A stretch of DNA of 64,000 nucleotides, taken from contig JBBBDQ010001937.1 in NCBI GenBank assembly GCA_037127315.1, positions 670,001-734,000 of the forward strand, given 5' to 3'. Source of the stretch: Ascarosepion bandense (taxonomy: Eukaryota > Mollusca > Cephalopoda > Sepiida > Sepiidae). A model generated the notes under the pieces. It worked only from the letters and a program-made list of their open reading frames with translations. It was not told the origin of the DNA and ran no database searches. Below, in pieces: positions 54,300 to 64,000 of the stretch; position 1 is the stretch's first letter; every line of letters begins with the position of its first letter. A program made the position numbers and the translations under genes.

Positions 54300-55240
54300 A
54301 TACACTTAGTGTAGCGACGTAGTAGGCCTCCTTCGGTCAGGGTTGACCATGGGTAGTATCCTAGTTGTCTGCTTGGCTGAAGGATTGGCGTCTGTGACTG
54401 TAGAAACCGATGCGGGAGTGACAGTCTTTGTTGCAGTGGCTTCATTTATGTTCTGTTTCTGGTTTGTCGGAGCTGTTATTTGGCTTCCTGCGAACCCGCT
54501 TCTCCATGGTGACTTGTGTTAGTTGCTCCTCCCTTGATTTAAGTTGTTGGACCAGGATTCCTCTCCATTTGAACCGGTTGGCTGCTACTTTATCCAATGA
54601 CTCCGTGTTGATGCTCACAGCTTTCATATCGCATTTTATGTCACGATACTACAGCTGGACATGATGTGGACATGGTTTAGCCAGCGGAGTCCGCGCTGTT
54701 TAAGGAGTGCGAACATGGTAGGCAGACCGGCGAGGGACAAGACCTCAGTGTTGGGCACCTTGTCTTGCCATGAGATTCCAAATATACATCGGATACTTCT
54801 CACGTGAAAGGTGTTCCGACGCCTCTCTTGCCTGTCGTACGTGGTCCAAGTCTCACTGCTCTATAGCAGTGTACATATGACACAGGCGTTGTACACTGCC
54901 ATCGATGTCTTCACTGTCAGTTTGGAGTTTGTCAAAACACATTTTGTGAGGCAGCCAATGGTTGTGGCTGCCTTCCCAATTCTCTTGTCAAGATATATGT
55001 CCAGGAAAGCCTTTAAAAAGCAAAACCAAATGTAATGTACTAAGTCTCACTGTTCTATAGCAGTGTACATATGACACAGGCGTTGTACACTGCCATCGAT
55101 GTCTTCACTGTCAGTTTGGAGTTTGTCAAAACACATTTTGTGAGGCGGCCAAGGGTTGTGGCTGCCTTCCCAATTCTCTTGTCGAGATCTATGTCCAGGA
55201 AAGCCTTTAAAAATCCAAACCAAATGTAATGTACTAACAG
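54300..55240 (-). pseudogene. Second RTE-like LINE (C-terminal part) with internal tandem duplication
   Basis: Minus-strand text reads VFGISWQDKVPNTEVLSLAG, LPTMFALLKQRGLRWLNHVH, then KAVSINTESLDKVAANRFKW and KRVRRKPNNSSDK. This is the widespread C-terminal end of RTE-like elements (often mis-annotated as craniofacial development protein 2-like). The segment 54851-55044 is repeated at 55045-55238 (194-bp step), each ending CAAATGTAATGTACTAA. The element is 5'-truncated and frameshifted. Confidence 0.82.
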
Positions 55241-55439
55241 CAAGATGAATAGCAAAATAAGCCTCTTCATGGTCAATACTCTGTCCTTTGACAAAGAAGC
55301 AGATGTAGAAAAACCTCATACCCTTCAGTTGTTAATTAGTGTAGGATTAAGAGCTAAAACCGAAGTTTTTATTTTTGAAGCACAGAACTAATTATTGATA
55401 ATTAGAAATTACCAAGCGCACATAATTAATAGTTGTGTT

Positions 55440-55890
55440 AAACAGATCAGTAGATTCTGTGATAAACATCCAGAAGCAACCGACTATATTGCAACAGAAT
55501 ACAGAGTGTTAGCGGCCACTGTATATAAATGTCGGCATGATAAATAAATGACTGGATCTGTGACAATTTTATGTGGCTTTACAATACACAGAGACAGAAG
55601 AATCAAATCTAATCGTCTAGACATCGTAATCAAAGGCAACAAAAACAGAATGGACTTACTTATTGACTGATTTCTCATTCCATGAAAAATCTAAAATATC
55701 ATTAATGATCTTCAAGAAATTATCAAAATACAAGGATCTTTAATAGAAAGCTAAAAACTGTGGCACATAAGGACTTCATTGTATTTGGAGCCCTCGGATT
55801 AATAGGAAAAGTTCCAACCGACTAATTGAACAGATCCCTAGTAGCCCAGCATTTGAAGAAATGCTACAGAGTGCAATAGGTAAATAATCA
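55440..55890 (+). pseudogene. Decayed R4-like zinc finger and endonuclease
   Basis: RFCDKHPEATDYIATEY parallels CRFCDKHQETIDRLISGC of 42158-42970. LCGFTIHRDRRIKSNRLDIV then IKGNKNRMDLLID parallels the endonuclease block, with Leu replacing Pro in the PD motif (RLDIV). Stops are frequent. It may be the other end of the element whose RT lies at 51420-52110, separated by about 3.3 kb of younger insertions. Confidence 0.75.
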
Positions 55891-56456
55891 CGATTTTATA
55901 TTTGTGACTTCGCGCATGCGAGTTGTTGGATTTTAATTTTGTAGACTGCCATGTACAATGGGGTGAGATAAATCACCGTCTGTGAGAAAAAACAGCAAGA
56001 TGACGCTATTCCCTTCGTCAGAAATTTGGAAACGGCATGTTATACTGTTTAATATACACACGGAAAGCCCAATACGAACATATTAGAGATTTTCGGTTCC
56101 AATCTGAAGAAAATTCTGATTATTTGGAAAGAGTTCGATGAGTCTAATAGTGATTACTAAGATAGAGCTCCTTGGAAAAATCACTATGATCGTTCTGATA
56201 AGAATAGATCTCCCAAGTTTGTTGGTGAGAGCTTCCGCCTCAAAGGAGGTCTGCATCAGTTGTCTTGAGGAGATGGTGCTGCCCTTGATTAAAAGAGTGA
56301 ATACTGGAAAAATCTATGTCTGTTAATAGGACTTCGCACCATGTCACACAAATTAATGGCTGTCAGACAGAATGTGCGACCACATCACTCCTTACATCCG
56401 GGCACTTAATACTCAGACTATAATCTTTCTGATTATTAAGAAGGTACATCCACTCA
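55891..56456. other. Unclassified, possibly decayed coding
   Basis: Around 56105-56300 several frames look protein-like (for example NHYDRSDKNRSPKFVGESFR) but no family is recognised. The ends of the interval are set by the R4-like remnant and the Helitron. Confidence 0.3.
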
Positions 56457-56660
56457 TCTAAATCTGAATTTATTTATAAATGGAACTTTGTGTGTGTGTG
56501 TGTGTGTGACCGTTACTAATAGACTGCGAAACGGCTGAAACGAATTTACACAATTGCTTTTTAGTCTTTCGTGCCAACGTCCAAAGAGTCTGAGCTCCAG
56601 GACCATGGGGTAGTTTTAAAGCTTTCATTACACCCGAGCAACGCCGGGCTATACTGCTAG
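56457..56660 (+). mobile_element. Mini-Helitron (204 bp)
   Basis: TCTAAATCTGAATTTATTTA start after an A, short (GT)n, CGAAACGGCTGAAACGAATT, CCAAAGAGTCTGAGCTCCAG, and the end hairpin ACCCGAGCAACGCCGGG, CTATACTG and CTAG followed by T. Compared with 7791-8561 about 570 internal bases are absent, while both ends are kept. Confidence 0.85.
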
Positions 56661-57016
56661 TTTTCGATGACTAACGATTATATTGAATTTTTAAAAATGA
56701 AAAAAGTTGTCTTGCGACTTTCATTTTAGTTTTAATTGAAAGCAATATAATTACATAGACTATTTCCTTTAAGCAAAATACTCTGGTGTATTTCAAAGAG
56801 AAATTATATTGAGTGAAATATAAAATTTGGAGATTTTTTAAATTTTTCAGCGATCCACACATTTGTAAACAAAAGTTAACTCTTGGTTTTAAAAATCTTG
56901 CAAAAATAAAATATACATCTGTTACATATTATGTTTACAAAATTAACAAATATGCATTTAAATTAATCTGATTTACACAAGTATTACTTATTCATAACAT
57001 GAAATTTAGAATAAAA

Positions 57017-57217
57017 CTATTTTTTAGTCACAATGTTGAACTTTCTGACCAGTCCGCCTTGTTTGAAATGTGTTAACATGTGATAGATGAAAGATAAGTG
57101 TACGGCAATCACAAGTGCCAAAATTGTACAAAGACTTTGTTCGGTTAGCGGAAGAAACCGTGAAACACAAGACCTCTTAATGTACACATAGAAGTTACCA
57201 TAAAAAAAGTTAAACAC
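57017..57217 (-). CDS. Uncharacterised frame with one membrane segment, possible last exon
   Basis: 66 aa on the minus strand. Residues about 24-46 (TEQSLCTILALVIAVHLSFI then YHML) form a hydrophobic stretch, and the end is basic (VRKFNIVTKK). A possible acceptor (TACATTAAG) lies near residue 13. Not recognised; could be a terminal exon of a membrane protein or chance. Confidence 0.2.
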   Translation of the reverse strand: MFNFFYGNFYVYIKRSCVSRFLPLTEQSLCTILALVIAVHLSFIYHMLTHFKQGGLVRKFNIVTKK

Positions 57218-58079
57218 ACAAAAAGAATTGAAAACTATTTTAAAAATACAATGGCTAGATGATTTGTATTAAACTTTTCGATTAGTAAATATACTTTTCT
57301 CTTCATAACTTACTAATCTAACGTTTGGAAATATTTTTAAAATATTTTTGAAACTTTATCACCTATTATATTTAAAAAAACGAAAATAAAAATAATTTTT
57401 TAAAATTTTCATTATTAATCGAACATTTTTTTCTTCAGCCTCTAATGTCTGAAATTTATACTACTTATTAAAGCAATTAAAAGCTTATCAAATTAAATAA
57501 GTAGATAATTTTATTGCATTTTTTATTTTACTATTCGGAGCAGATTTTAAGTAAAAGAGGCTAAATGCTTTTAAAAAATAATACACGATTTACATTCCCT
57601 AATGAGTTCTGCTTTTAACTAATAGATCCAATTTTACCTACAGAATCTAATTTCTTAAAAATTTCATGATTTAATTGTTGGTGTTGGAGGTAGCAGATTA
57701 CAAAAATATTATTTTTCTAATAAAAAATTCAAAAATAATTTCATCCATTTGTGATTACGTCCTGAAAGATTTATTAAAATCCGACAATTATTTAATTTTT
57801 GCAAGAATTTCTAAATTAATGTTTGTCACCGGAAAAAAGTGAGTTATGAAATATTACGTTTTCCATTGTAAACTCTTGTTAATAATTTATCTCACCGCTA
57901 ACAAAAATAAAAGCAATATTTTGACCAAAATATCGAACATATTAAAAAGGATTAATTTTTTTTTTTAAATTGTTAAAAAATATTTTTATCTTTTCTCTTA
58001 AAAATAACATAAATTTTGATGGTAAATACATTTTTATCAAGTTTTGGATGTTTTTTCTTAATACTATGCGGTTTTTCAG

Positions 58080-58167
58080 CGATTTGTTGACGTTAACTAT
58101 TATTATGTATGGAAGGCAATAGAGAGACCAACAAAACTCTGTTTAACAGTAAAAACAAAGAATGAAG
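58080..58167 (+). CDS. Candidate 88-nt internal exon, host gene
   Basis: A polypyrimidine tract ending GGTTTTTCAG at 58079 precedes an open segment encoding RFVDVNYYYVWKAIERPTKL then CLTVKTKNE, followed by the strong donor AAG|GTAAGG at 58168. The frame also stays open beyond the donor to about 58301 (GYVWIQQIKQGDCPERIQDI), so the donor may be fortuitous and a longer exon is an alternative. No family recognised. Confidence 0.35.
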
Positions 58168-58550
58168 GTAAGGGTTATGTCTGGATTCAACAGATTAAAC
58201 AAGGTGACTGTCCAGAAAGGATTCAAGATATTCTGAATCCTGTAGATGAAGCAGGAAGAATTTTATTTAGTTATAAAATAATTTTAATCTTTAGTATTTG
58301 ACGATATTTTTATGTAATTTTCTTAAATACATCTGTTAAAATGAGATGGCAGTATTAGTTTTATGTTTGCGTAATTTAGACAACAATTTATTCATCGCAA
58401 CTGTATTCATGCGCATACGTATATGTGTGCCTAAATGTTGGGGCGTGAAAAGTACTATACAAACAAATGAGTGCTTAGTCCGTGTGGTAAATACTAAGGA
58501 AACACGATTAAAACCAACAATAAAGTTTATTGTACTACGGTTACAACATC

Positions 58551-58998
58551 GTCCGGTTCACACTCCACCCACGTCAATTGAACAGGTTAAGAGGCTCATC
58601 GCTTGTTCCCTGTTTAGGATGTGGTCTCCGGCTTTCTCTTTTCCAGTCTTCTCACTTCGTTTTTTTTTTTCAATTGGAGTAGATAGATCTATCTATCGCC
58701 CGGTTCACATTCCACCCACGTCTATTGAACAGGTTAAGAGGCTCATCCCTTGTTCCCTGTTTAGGATGTGGTTTCCGGCTTTCTCTTTTCCAATCTTCTC
58801 ACTTTGGTTTCTTTTTTTTCAATTGGAGTAGATAGATCTATCTATCGCCCGGTTCACATTCCACCCACGTCTATTGAACAGGTTAAGAGGCTCATCCCTT
58901 GTTCCCTGTTTAGGATGTGGTTTCCGGCTTTCTCTTTTCCAATCTTCTCACTATTATGTAGCCTCCTGCACATCAGTGGCGTTACCGACTTGCTCGAT
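58551..58998 (+). repeat. Family E element, three units, LINE-A-type tail
   Basis: CCGGTTCACA(C/T)TCCACCCAC starts units at about 58551, 58699 and 58849 (148- and 150-bp steps). Each contains TTGAACAGGTTAAGAGGCTC and TCTTTTCCA(G/A)TCTTCTCAC, the first two ending in an oligo-T and ATTGGAGTAGATAGATCTAT. The last unit leads to TTATGTAGCCTCCTGCACAT and GGCGTTACCGACTTGCTCG plus A-rich sequence. Frames here are shadow translations of the repeat. Confidence 0.82.
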
Positions 58999-59285
58999 TA
59001 AAAAAAATACACACACAAAAAAAAAACACACACACAATAGTCCGTGTACAAAAAAAATGAAGCGGAGAGAACTTCCGTCGGTTCCTGGTCGTCTTCCGGT
59101 TCAGCTCCCTCGTAATGTACTGAGTCGTATAATATAATGTAGTACAATGGATGACAGTCCATTGCTTAGGGGTGACAGTTTCTTCTATTACAACAATATA
59201 TTATTTTATTTTTTATTTTTATTCCATACATAAAAATGTACTCCTCGCTATCATTATCGTACTGTATATATATTAATATTCACAG

Positions 59286-59287
59286 TA

Positions 59288-59360
<73 letters not shown>
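59286..59360. repeat. (CA)n followed by (TA)n
   Basis: About 50 bp of CA then about 20 bp of TA. Confidence 0.95.
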
Positions 59361-59368
<8 letters not shown>

Positions 59369-59423
59369 AGCGGGCATGTATACTGATACAAAATAAAATG
59401 GGTGACCAAACACAGTAAAAACA

Positions 59424-59536
59424 GTTCAACTGCTTAATACATATTATATCAAGTTCCTAACGTTTTCTACGTCCAACCTATTAAGACCGACTTTAACACA
59501 AATACTCGCATCCACTGCGGTATTAACACCACGACA

Positions 59537-59604
<68 letters not shown>

Positions 59605-59610
59605 CGTCTG

Positions 59611-59657
<47 letters not shown>

Positions 59658-59668
59658 CAGTCTGTTCG

Positions 59669-59723
<55 letters not shown>

Positions 59724-59731
59724 CAGTCTTT

Positions 59732-59802
<71 letters not shown>

Positions 59803-60068
59803 CAGTCTATTATTGTTATGATGAAACCTACCTATTCTATAGTGAATAGACTTTCCCACCTAATTTAAGTAGGCGTAGTAAGAAGAACGGGTGTCAGTCG
59901 ATGTTGGATGATAGTAGTCGACAGTTAGTCGAATACGAAAGTAGTCAGCGACCTGGCAAGATTACAATGCTTAATACATATTATATGAAGTTCTTAACGC
60001 TTTGCACGTTGAACGTATTAGGGCCGACTTTAACACAAATACTAGCCTCCACTGCGAAAATAACTCTA
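59424..60068 (+). repeat. Family L direct repeats flanking a (TATC)n array
   Basis: CTTAATACATATTATAT then CAAGTTCCTAACG (59434) recurs as CTTAATACATATTATATGAA then GTTCTTAACG (59969), both followed by GACTTTAACACAAATACT and CCACTGCG. Between them lies (TATC)n at 59540-59802 with CAGTCTG/CAGTCTTTT interruptions, then GTCGACAGTTAGTCGAATAC. The duplication may be LTR-derived; no ends confirmed. Confidence 0.6.
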
Positions 60069-60071
60069 TGA

Positions 60072-60200
60072 TAGTTGTGATGTAAAATTCGGCTTGTAAT
60101 GAGAAATCGGAGAGTCGAGTTCGAATTCCAGTTGATTTTGTTGTATTCACTAATACCCTTGGGAAAGTTATTAATTCATCTCTTTTCCTTACATGTCTTA
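60072..60200 (+). repeat. SINE-A head fragment
   Basis: TTGTGATGTAAAATTCGGCT, GAGTCGAGTTCGAATTCC and ATACCCTTGGGAAAGTTATT correspond to the first 110 bp of SINE-A; the 3' body is missing. Confidence 0.75.
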
Positions 60201-60720
60201 GAAATATTTTAGTCGCGTTTGACAGGTTTGATTTTATTTCTGTGACGCAATGTAATAACCATCTTAGATCTTAGATGTTTTACGGAGCAAATGTAAACAA
60301 TCGGCTTCATTGGCCAAAAAGTGCAAAAGGGAAAATTTGCTGAACTTAAACTCAAAAAGTATGTGTGAACTTGACTTCCCTGTAGATATGTGTCCCCAGA
60401 AATTTTGAATGGCGTAGCTTAAAAAATGTAGGCGTGCATAGGGAACAGTCACACACAGACTCACAGATTGCCATTTACATAGAGAGATTTACAGTCTCTC
60501 GCAGTAGTAGGTGTTACTTTCCGAAGTCCGGGATACTGAAAAAGCCACATAGGCTTTTATACATCCGAGCGGCCGGATGTCACATGGTACGAGCCACGAC
60601 ACAACACATACATTTGTTCAAGCCCATCAAGTACGTCACGTGTTGCTTGACCTGTTTATCTTTCTTTCTATCTGTCCTGTGTCTCTAAGCCATCTTTTAT
60701 TATTACTTGTCTTAGAAACT
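60201..60720. other. No gene or recognised repeat
   Basis: Frames 60264-60464 (minus) and 60434-60688 (plus) are open but unrecognised and non-repetitive. Confidence 0.4.
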
Positions 60721-60799
60721 TCAGTCTTCTTTTCCTGGTGCTAAGGTTAATGAGTGTGAAAGAATACGATAAAAAGAAACAATATCAATAAGGAAAAAC

Positions 60800-61490
60800 A
60801 CAGGAATTAAGAAGGCGCAATATCTGTAGAACCACATTCCAGTTGCTTCAAGTTTTTCCTTCATCTTCGAAGATATTGTCCAACATTCACTGCCATATTG
60901 AAGAACTGACATCACATAGCAATCCAGTACTCTCTTCTTTGTTTCTAGCGAAATTGTCCTGTTTCTTAATACTTTACTCAACTTCTGGTATGCTTCCTTG
61001 TGCTTTTGGATCTCAGGCATATCAATGTATAGAAACTGTTGTGGCCACAAAGTTAGGGTTCAGTTTATGTATTGATTTTAATATGGAACTGATCCCCCAC
61101 TTTATATCCAACATTCTTCTGTAGAACCATATTTCAGTAGCTTCAAGTTTTTCCTTTATCTCTGATGAAATTGTCCAACATTCACTGCAATATTGAAGAA
61201 CTGACATCACATAGCAATCCAGTACTCTCTTTGTTTCTAGCGAAATTGTCCTGTTTCTTAATACTTTACTCAACTTCTGGAATACTTCCTTCGCCATGCC
61301 AATTCGCCTACGTCGCACTTTCTGTCTTCTGTTAGAACACTTCCCTGGTATTTAAATTTTTGTACCTGCTTGATTCTAGTATTCTCGACCTGTATTTGGC
61401 ATTTTGGGCTACCCATTTTGCTGATGACCATGCATTCGGTTTTCTTGTAGTTTATTTGTAATCCTTTCAAATTTATAAAATCAAGGTACC
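60800..61490 (-). pseudogene. RTE-like LINE fragment with partial tandem duplication
   Basis: Minus-strand text from 61490 reads GLQINYKKTECMVISKMGSP, FKYQGSVLTEDRKCDV, RRRIGMAKEVFQKLSKVLRN, RTISLETK and LDCYVMSVLQYCSECWTISS to WFYRRML near 61120. A second copy of the QKLSKVLRN to GMWFYR part follows at about 61005-60825. The two copies share SVLQY and WTISS with a few differences. Same family as 31262-31945. Confidence 0.82.
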
Positions 61491-61740
61491 GTAGAAGAAA
61501 GTTAATCAGAACAATTACTATAAAAGTATTTATAGAAAATGCAGACATTGACTGAATCTGAGATACTAGGTCAGAGCCTATAACGTGGCATATTCTTCTT
61601 TGGATTTTATAAAAATCTCTAAGTATATAGCAAAAACACCAGACTAGCAATATTCAAAGCAAGAACGAACGGGAGACATTTAAATATGTAAGATAGATTC
61701 AGAGAAAAATTGTCTAGCTGATTGATTCATGCCCATAATT
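61491..61740 (-). pseudogene. Old LINE-A relative fragment
   Basis: Minus strand: YKIQRRICHVIGSDLVSQIQ, SMS, and an FSINTFIVIVLINFLL stretch corresponds to HRR...LFYKYFHGFCSDEL of LINE-A. Directly adjoins the RTE-like fragment. Confidence 0.6.
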
Positions 61741-61769
61741 TTTCGTTTTAACGACCGTAGATTCTATTT

Positions 61770-62330
61770 TATTAATCATTTCGCCCCCCAAAAGGAAATA
61801 GAACCACTAATACGGTTAGAGGTTACTGTTTACTCGAGAATATGAGAAAATATACTCTTAGGGAAAAAGACAAAATTACAAAAATTAAAAACATAGAAGA
61901 TAACGGTTTAAATTTTTGAGGATCAAATTTGACTGGAAATCACAAAGCCGTAAGAGATCAAAAAAAAAAGGTGTAATAGAATCAATTGCTAGCATAGAAC
62001 TTACGATTACATCAAGTCATTTCAAATATTAAATTATAAGAACTTATCGCCTGTCTAGTAATAGGCTTAAGCTCGTAAAGTTTAAGTACAATAGAGGAAA
62101 GTGCATTGAATTAAGCCGAGATTCCAAGTCAGGACATATGACGTTAGAGATTCTTTTTTTTTTTTTTTGTTCAAAATGTCTAAGTTAATAACAGACGCAC
62201 CAGTCCAGATATTACATCAATATTCAATGCATAGATGAATGGTTAACTTGTGAATGTGGAATTAAATTCTGGCAAGAAAAGCTGTATCGTACGACACTGT
62301 GAACTAACTTTTGAAGTAGAAATCCTGACA
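61770..62330 (-). pseudogene. Old LINE-A relative with degenerate 3' tail
   Basis: Left edge TTAATCATTTCGCCCCCCAA corresponds to the tail TAATCATTTCACCCCGAGCA. GGTTTAAATTTTTGAGGATC and GCATAGAACTTACGATTACA parallel 32380-32490. Further right a match to the LFYKYFHG, RRI and upstream parts is eroded. T-run at 62156-62167. Confidence 0.55.
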
Positions 62331-62424
62331 ACTGATTCAATATAATTTTTTCAGTACATGCCAATGGAAACATTTAGACCGAAAATGCGCGATGGGTCAC
62401 TTACCTGAAGATTAACATTAGGTA

Positions 62425-63135
62425 TGCTACTCGTTGTGGAGGTAGTATTTACAGTATTTACATTATTCGGACTATTGTCCTCATCTTTGTTGCCATTTAT
62501 ATGACGTTTAATAATTGATAATTGTATTTGTCTATATTTCTGAGATGAGGTAGTATTTACAGTATTTACATTATTCGGACTATTGTCCTCATCTTTGTTG
62601 CCATTTCAGCTGTTATACGCTCCGGCATATTTCAGACGCTAGGGATTTCGAACCGAACCCTTTATTACAATCACTGGGGTATATCATTTTCATTCCTTGC
62701 GTAAAGCCGCCATTATTTGTCATGAGTTATCTCCCTTTAACCCTCTAAAACGATGAGGACAATAGTCCGAATAATGTAAATAGTGTCAATACTACCTCAT
62801 CTCAGAAATATAGACAAATAGAATAATCTATTATTAAACGTCGTACAAATAGCAACCAAGATGAGGACAATATTCCGAATAATGTAAATACTGTAAATAC
62901 TACCTCATCTCAGAAATATAGACAAATAGAATGATCTATTATTAAACGTCGTACAAATGGCAACATAGATGAGGACAATAGTCCGAATTATGTAAATACT
63001 ACCTCATCTCAGATATAAACAAATAGAATGCTCTATTTTTAAACGTCGTACAAATAGCAACCAAGACGAGGACAATAATCCGAATAATTTTAAATCGTGT
63101 AAAGACTACCTCATCTCAGAAATATAGTCAAATAA
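62425..63135. repeat. Family C fold-back: two forward and four reversed units
   Basis: Forward words TTATTCGGACTATTGTCCTC at 62464 and 62570; reversed words GATGAGGACAATAGTCCGAA-type at 62752, 62870, 62968 and 63065. Each has TGAGATGAGGTAGTATTTAC or its reverse. The core ATTACAATCACTGGGGTATA (62665) is shared with 47545. The forward and reversed halves would pair over more than 100 bp. Confidence 0.88.
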
Positions 63136-63409
63136 TATATGACATGTTTTCAATTTATATAAAATCTATTGTTGGTAATTTCTATTACAAAATACATTCC
63201 AAATACCCCAAAAAGTTCCAATCTTCCCATCAGATTACTGCGGGATATATTTTGTCTGAAAGATGATCCTGAAAGGCGAAATGCTTAAACAATTCAGTGT
63301 TGATTGGTGTCTTTAATAATTGGCAGCCAATATTCCGTCTAATTTACTGTTGATCATCATTTTCTGTCGGCTTCAAGATTAGACAGACAAATATTAAATA
63401 TTCAATCAT

Positions 63410-63410
<1 letters not shown>
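63136..63410. other. No gene or recognised repeat
   Basis: Ordinary sequence up to a (TAA)n tract at 63411-63451. Confidence 0.4.
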
Positions 63411-63452
<42 letters not shown>

Positions 63453-63559
63453 CTATCGTTATTGCTATTTAGTAGTAGTAGTAATAGTAATATTATTATT
63501 GCCCCGTGCTGTAGTTCCTGTTATTTGTTTTGTTCTTTATTTGTAACTTTACAAACAGA

Positions 63560-63957
63560 TATTGAATCGTCCGAAATCCTCTGGCGGTCTTTTTAATACA
63601 AATTCTCTCCTTGTAGGAATGTTTTTGAATATCTTAAGTGTCCGTTTTTTGACACAATCGACAGAATCGATTCTTGGTGTGAAATTCAATAAAAAATCAA
63701 ACAAAATATTAAATCAGGAAACATCACATTGCAAATTGGTGACAGTAAGCGAAGAAGAATGTCGCGAACAACTGGTGAAAATCTTGAGAACAATAATAAA
63801 AAAAATATTTTTTGGTTTTTGTTATTTTCGGAAGTTGGTTACCAGTGTCGTTAATGTGGGCACCTGGAATATTCTCATTAAGTTAAAGACAAAGCAAAAG
63901 ACAACAGTATCAGTCACGACGGCCGAAGACAAACTTGGAATATTGTTTACGATCTGA
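63560..63957 (+). CDS. Uncharacterised ~131-aa open segment, possible terminal exon
   Basis: Preceded by a pyrimidine-rich run and TTTACAAACAG (63559), a plausible splice acceptor, then open for about 395 bp to TGA. There is no ATG at the start, which fits an exon rather than a whole gene. Text includes SKKEF-free hydrophilic parts (VSEEECREQLVKILRTIIKK) and no recognised domain. The interval has no repeat match in the window. Could also be chance in AT-rich DNA. Confidence 0.25.
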
Positions 63958-64000
63958 TATTTGAGATGATATTTTTGCAAGTTAAAATACAGCATAGAAA

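Larger units (their letters stand above)
56661..58545. other. Longest repeat-free interval, intron-like
   Basis: Nearly 1.9 kb, very AT-rich, with no microsatellite, SINE or LINE fragment that I recognise. It contains one well-formed exon candidate (58080-58167, +) and one weaker frame on the minus strand (57017-57217). Absence of insertions contrasts sharply with both flanks. Confidence 0.5.

Noticed and set aside
58346..59137. Overlapping frames with repeated PVHTPPTSIEQVKRLI text as a tandem-repeat protein
   Set aside because: They coincide with family E units, which carry a LINE-type tail and differ in frame between copies.

Overview
The window reads as a gene-poor, AT-rich, extremely repetitive stretch of a metazoan nuclear genome, most likely a coleoid cephalopod (octopus-like). 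The pointers are long (TA)n, (CA)n and (TATC)n microsatellites, two abundant tRNA-like SINE families in chains (tRNA-derived SINEs have been described in octopus), Penelope-like elements, R4/Dong-like, RTE-like and Jockey/CR1-like LINE fragments, Tc1, Tigger, Helitron and Ty3/gypsy relics, and no bacterial gene organisation. The species call is inference. I found no complete host gene; only a few weak exon candidates are listed. Nearly every long reading frame is a transposon fragment or a translated microsatellite.

Names used here are provisional. SINE-A has a tRNA-like head (A-box-like GTGGTGCAGTGG, B-box-like GAGTTCGAATTCC) and ends near GGCACTTAACTGACTG. SINE-B has a B-box-like GGGTTTCAATCC read on the minus strand and abuts (TA)n. 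LINE-A is a Jockey/CR1-like retrotransposon known here from its RT C-terminus and a conserved 3' tail (CACATCAGTGGCGTTACCGC). RTE-like LINEs carry the KRQLKFLGHAMRKEGLENL region. R4-like LINEs carry a CCHC plus restriction-like endonuclease C-terminus. Families C, D, E, G, H and L are repeats I could not classify.

Layout. 0-7 kb: a duplicated 770-bp segment, SINE-B copies, a Tc1-like transposon interrupted by an RTE-like LINE, and SINE-A chains. 7-13 kb: a gypsy gag zinc-knuckle relic broken by a Helitron, two tail-to-tail LINE-A copies next to a gypsy integrase relic, and a bidirectional (TA)/AAGCATTATCGTT array. 13-22 kb: SINE-A chains, LINE-A copies, a Tigger transposase split by LINE-A, a mariner-like MITE, a perfect 45-bp-arm hairpin and a Helitron end. 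22-34 kb: microsatellites, LINE-A and RTE-like pieces. 35-37.4 kb: a SINE-A copy expanded internally into exactly 62 units of 35 bp with 525-bp higher-order periodicity. 37.8-39.6 kb: a 149-bp tandem family and a 412-bp MITE. 40.1-43.1 kb: two R4-like C-termini head to head as a ~3-kb palindrome. 44.3-46.4 kb: two different Penelope-like GIY-YIG relics, one starting in a perfect 88-bp-arm palindrome. 49-51 kb: another R4-like copy in a TAA run of a ~150-bp tandem array. 51.4-55.9 kb: a decayed R4-like element split by family E, SINE-A, LINE-A and RTE-like insertions. 56.6-58.5 kb: the longest repeat-free interval, with one candidate exon. 58.5-64 kb: family E, TATC arrays, LINE relics, a family C fold-back and a terminal open frame.

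The genes do not form a pathway; the window is a stratified graveyard of nested mobile elements. The most distinctive theme is the repeated appearance of inverted (head-to-head) structures at the truncated 5' ends of unrelated retroelements, and satellite birth inside SINEs.
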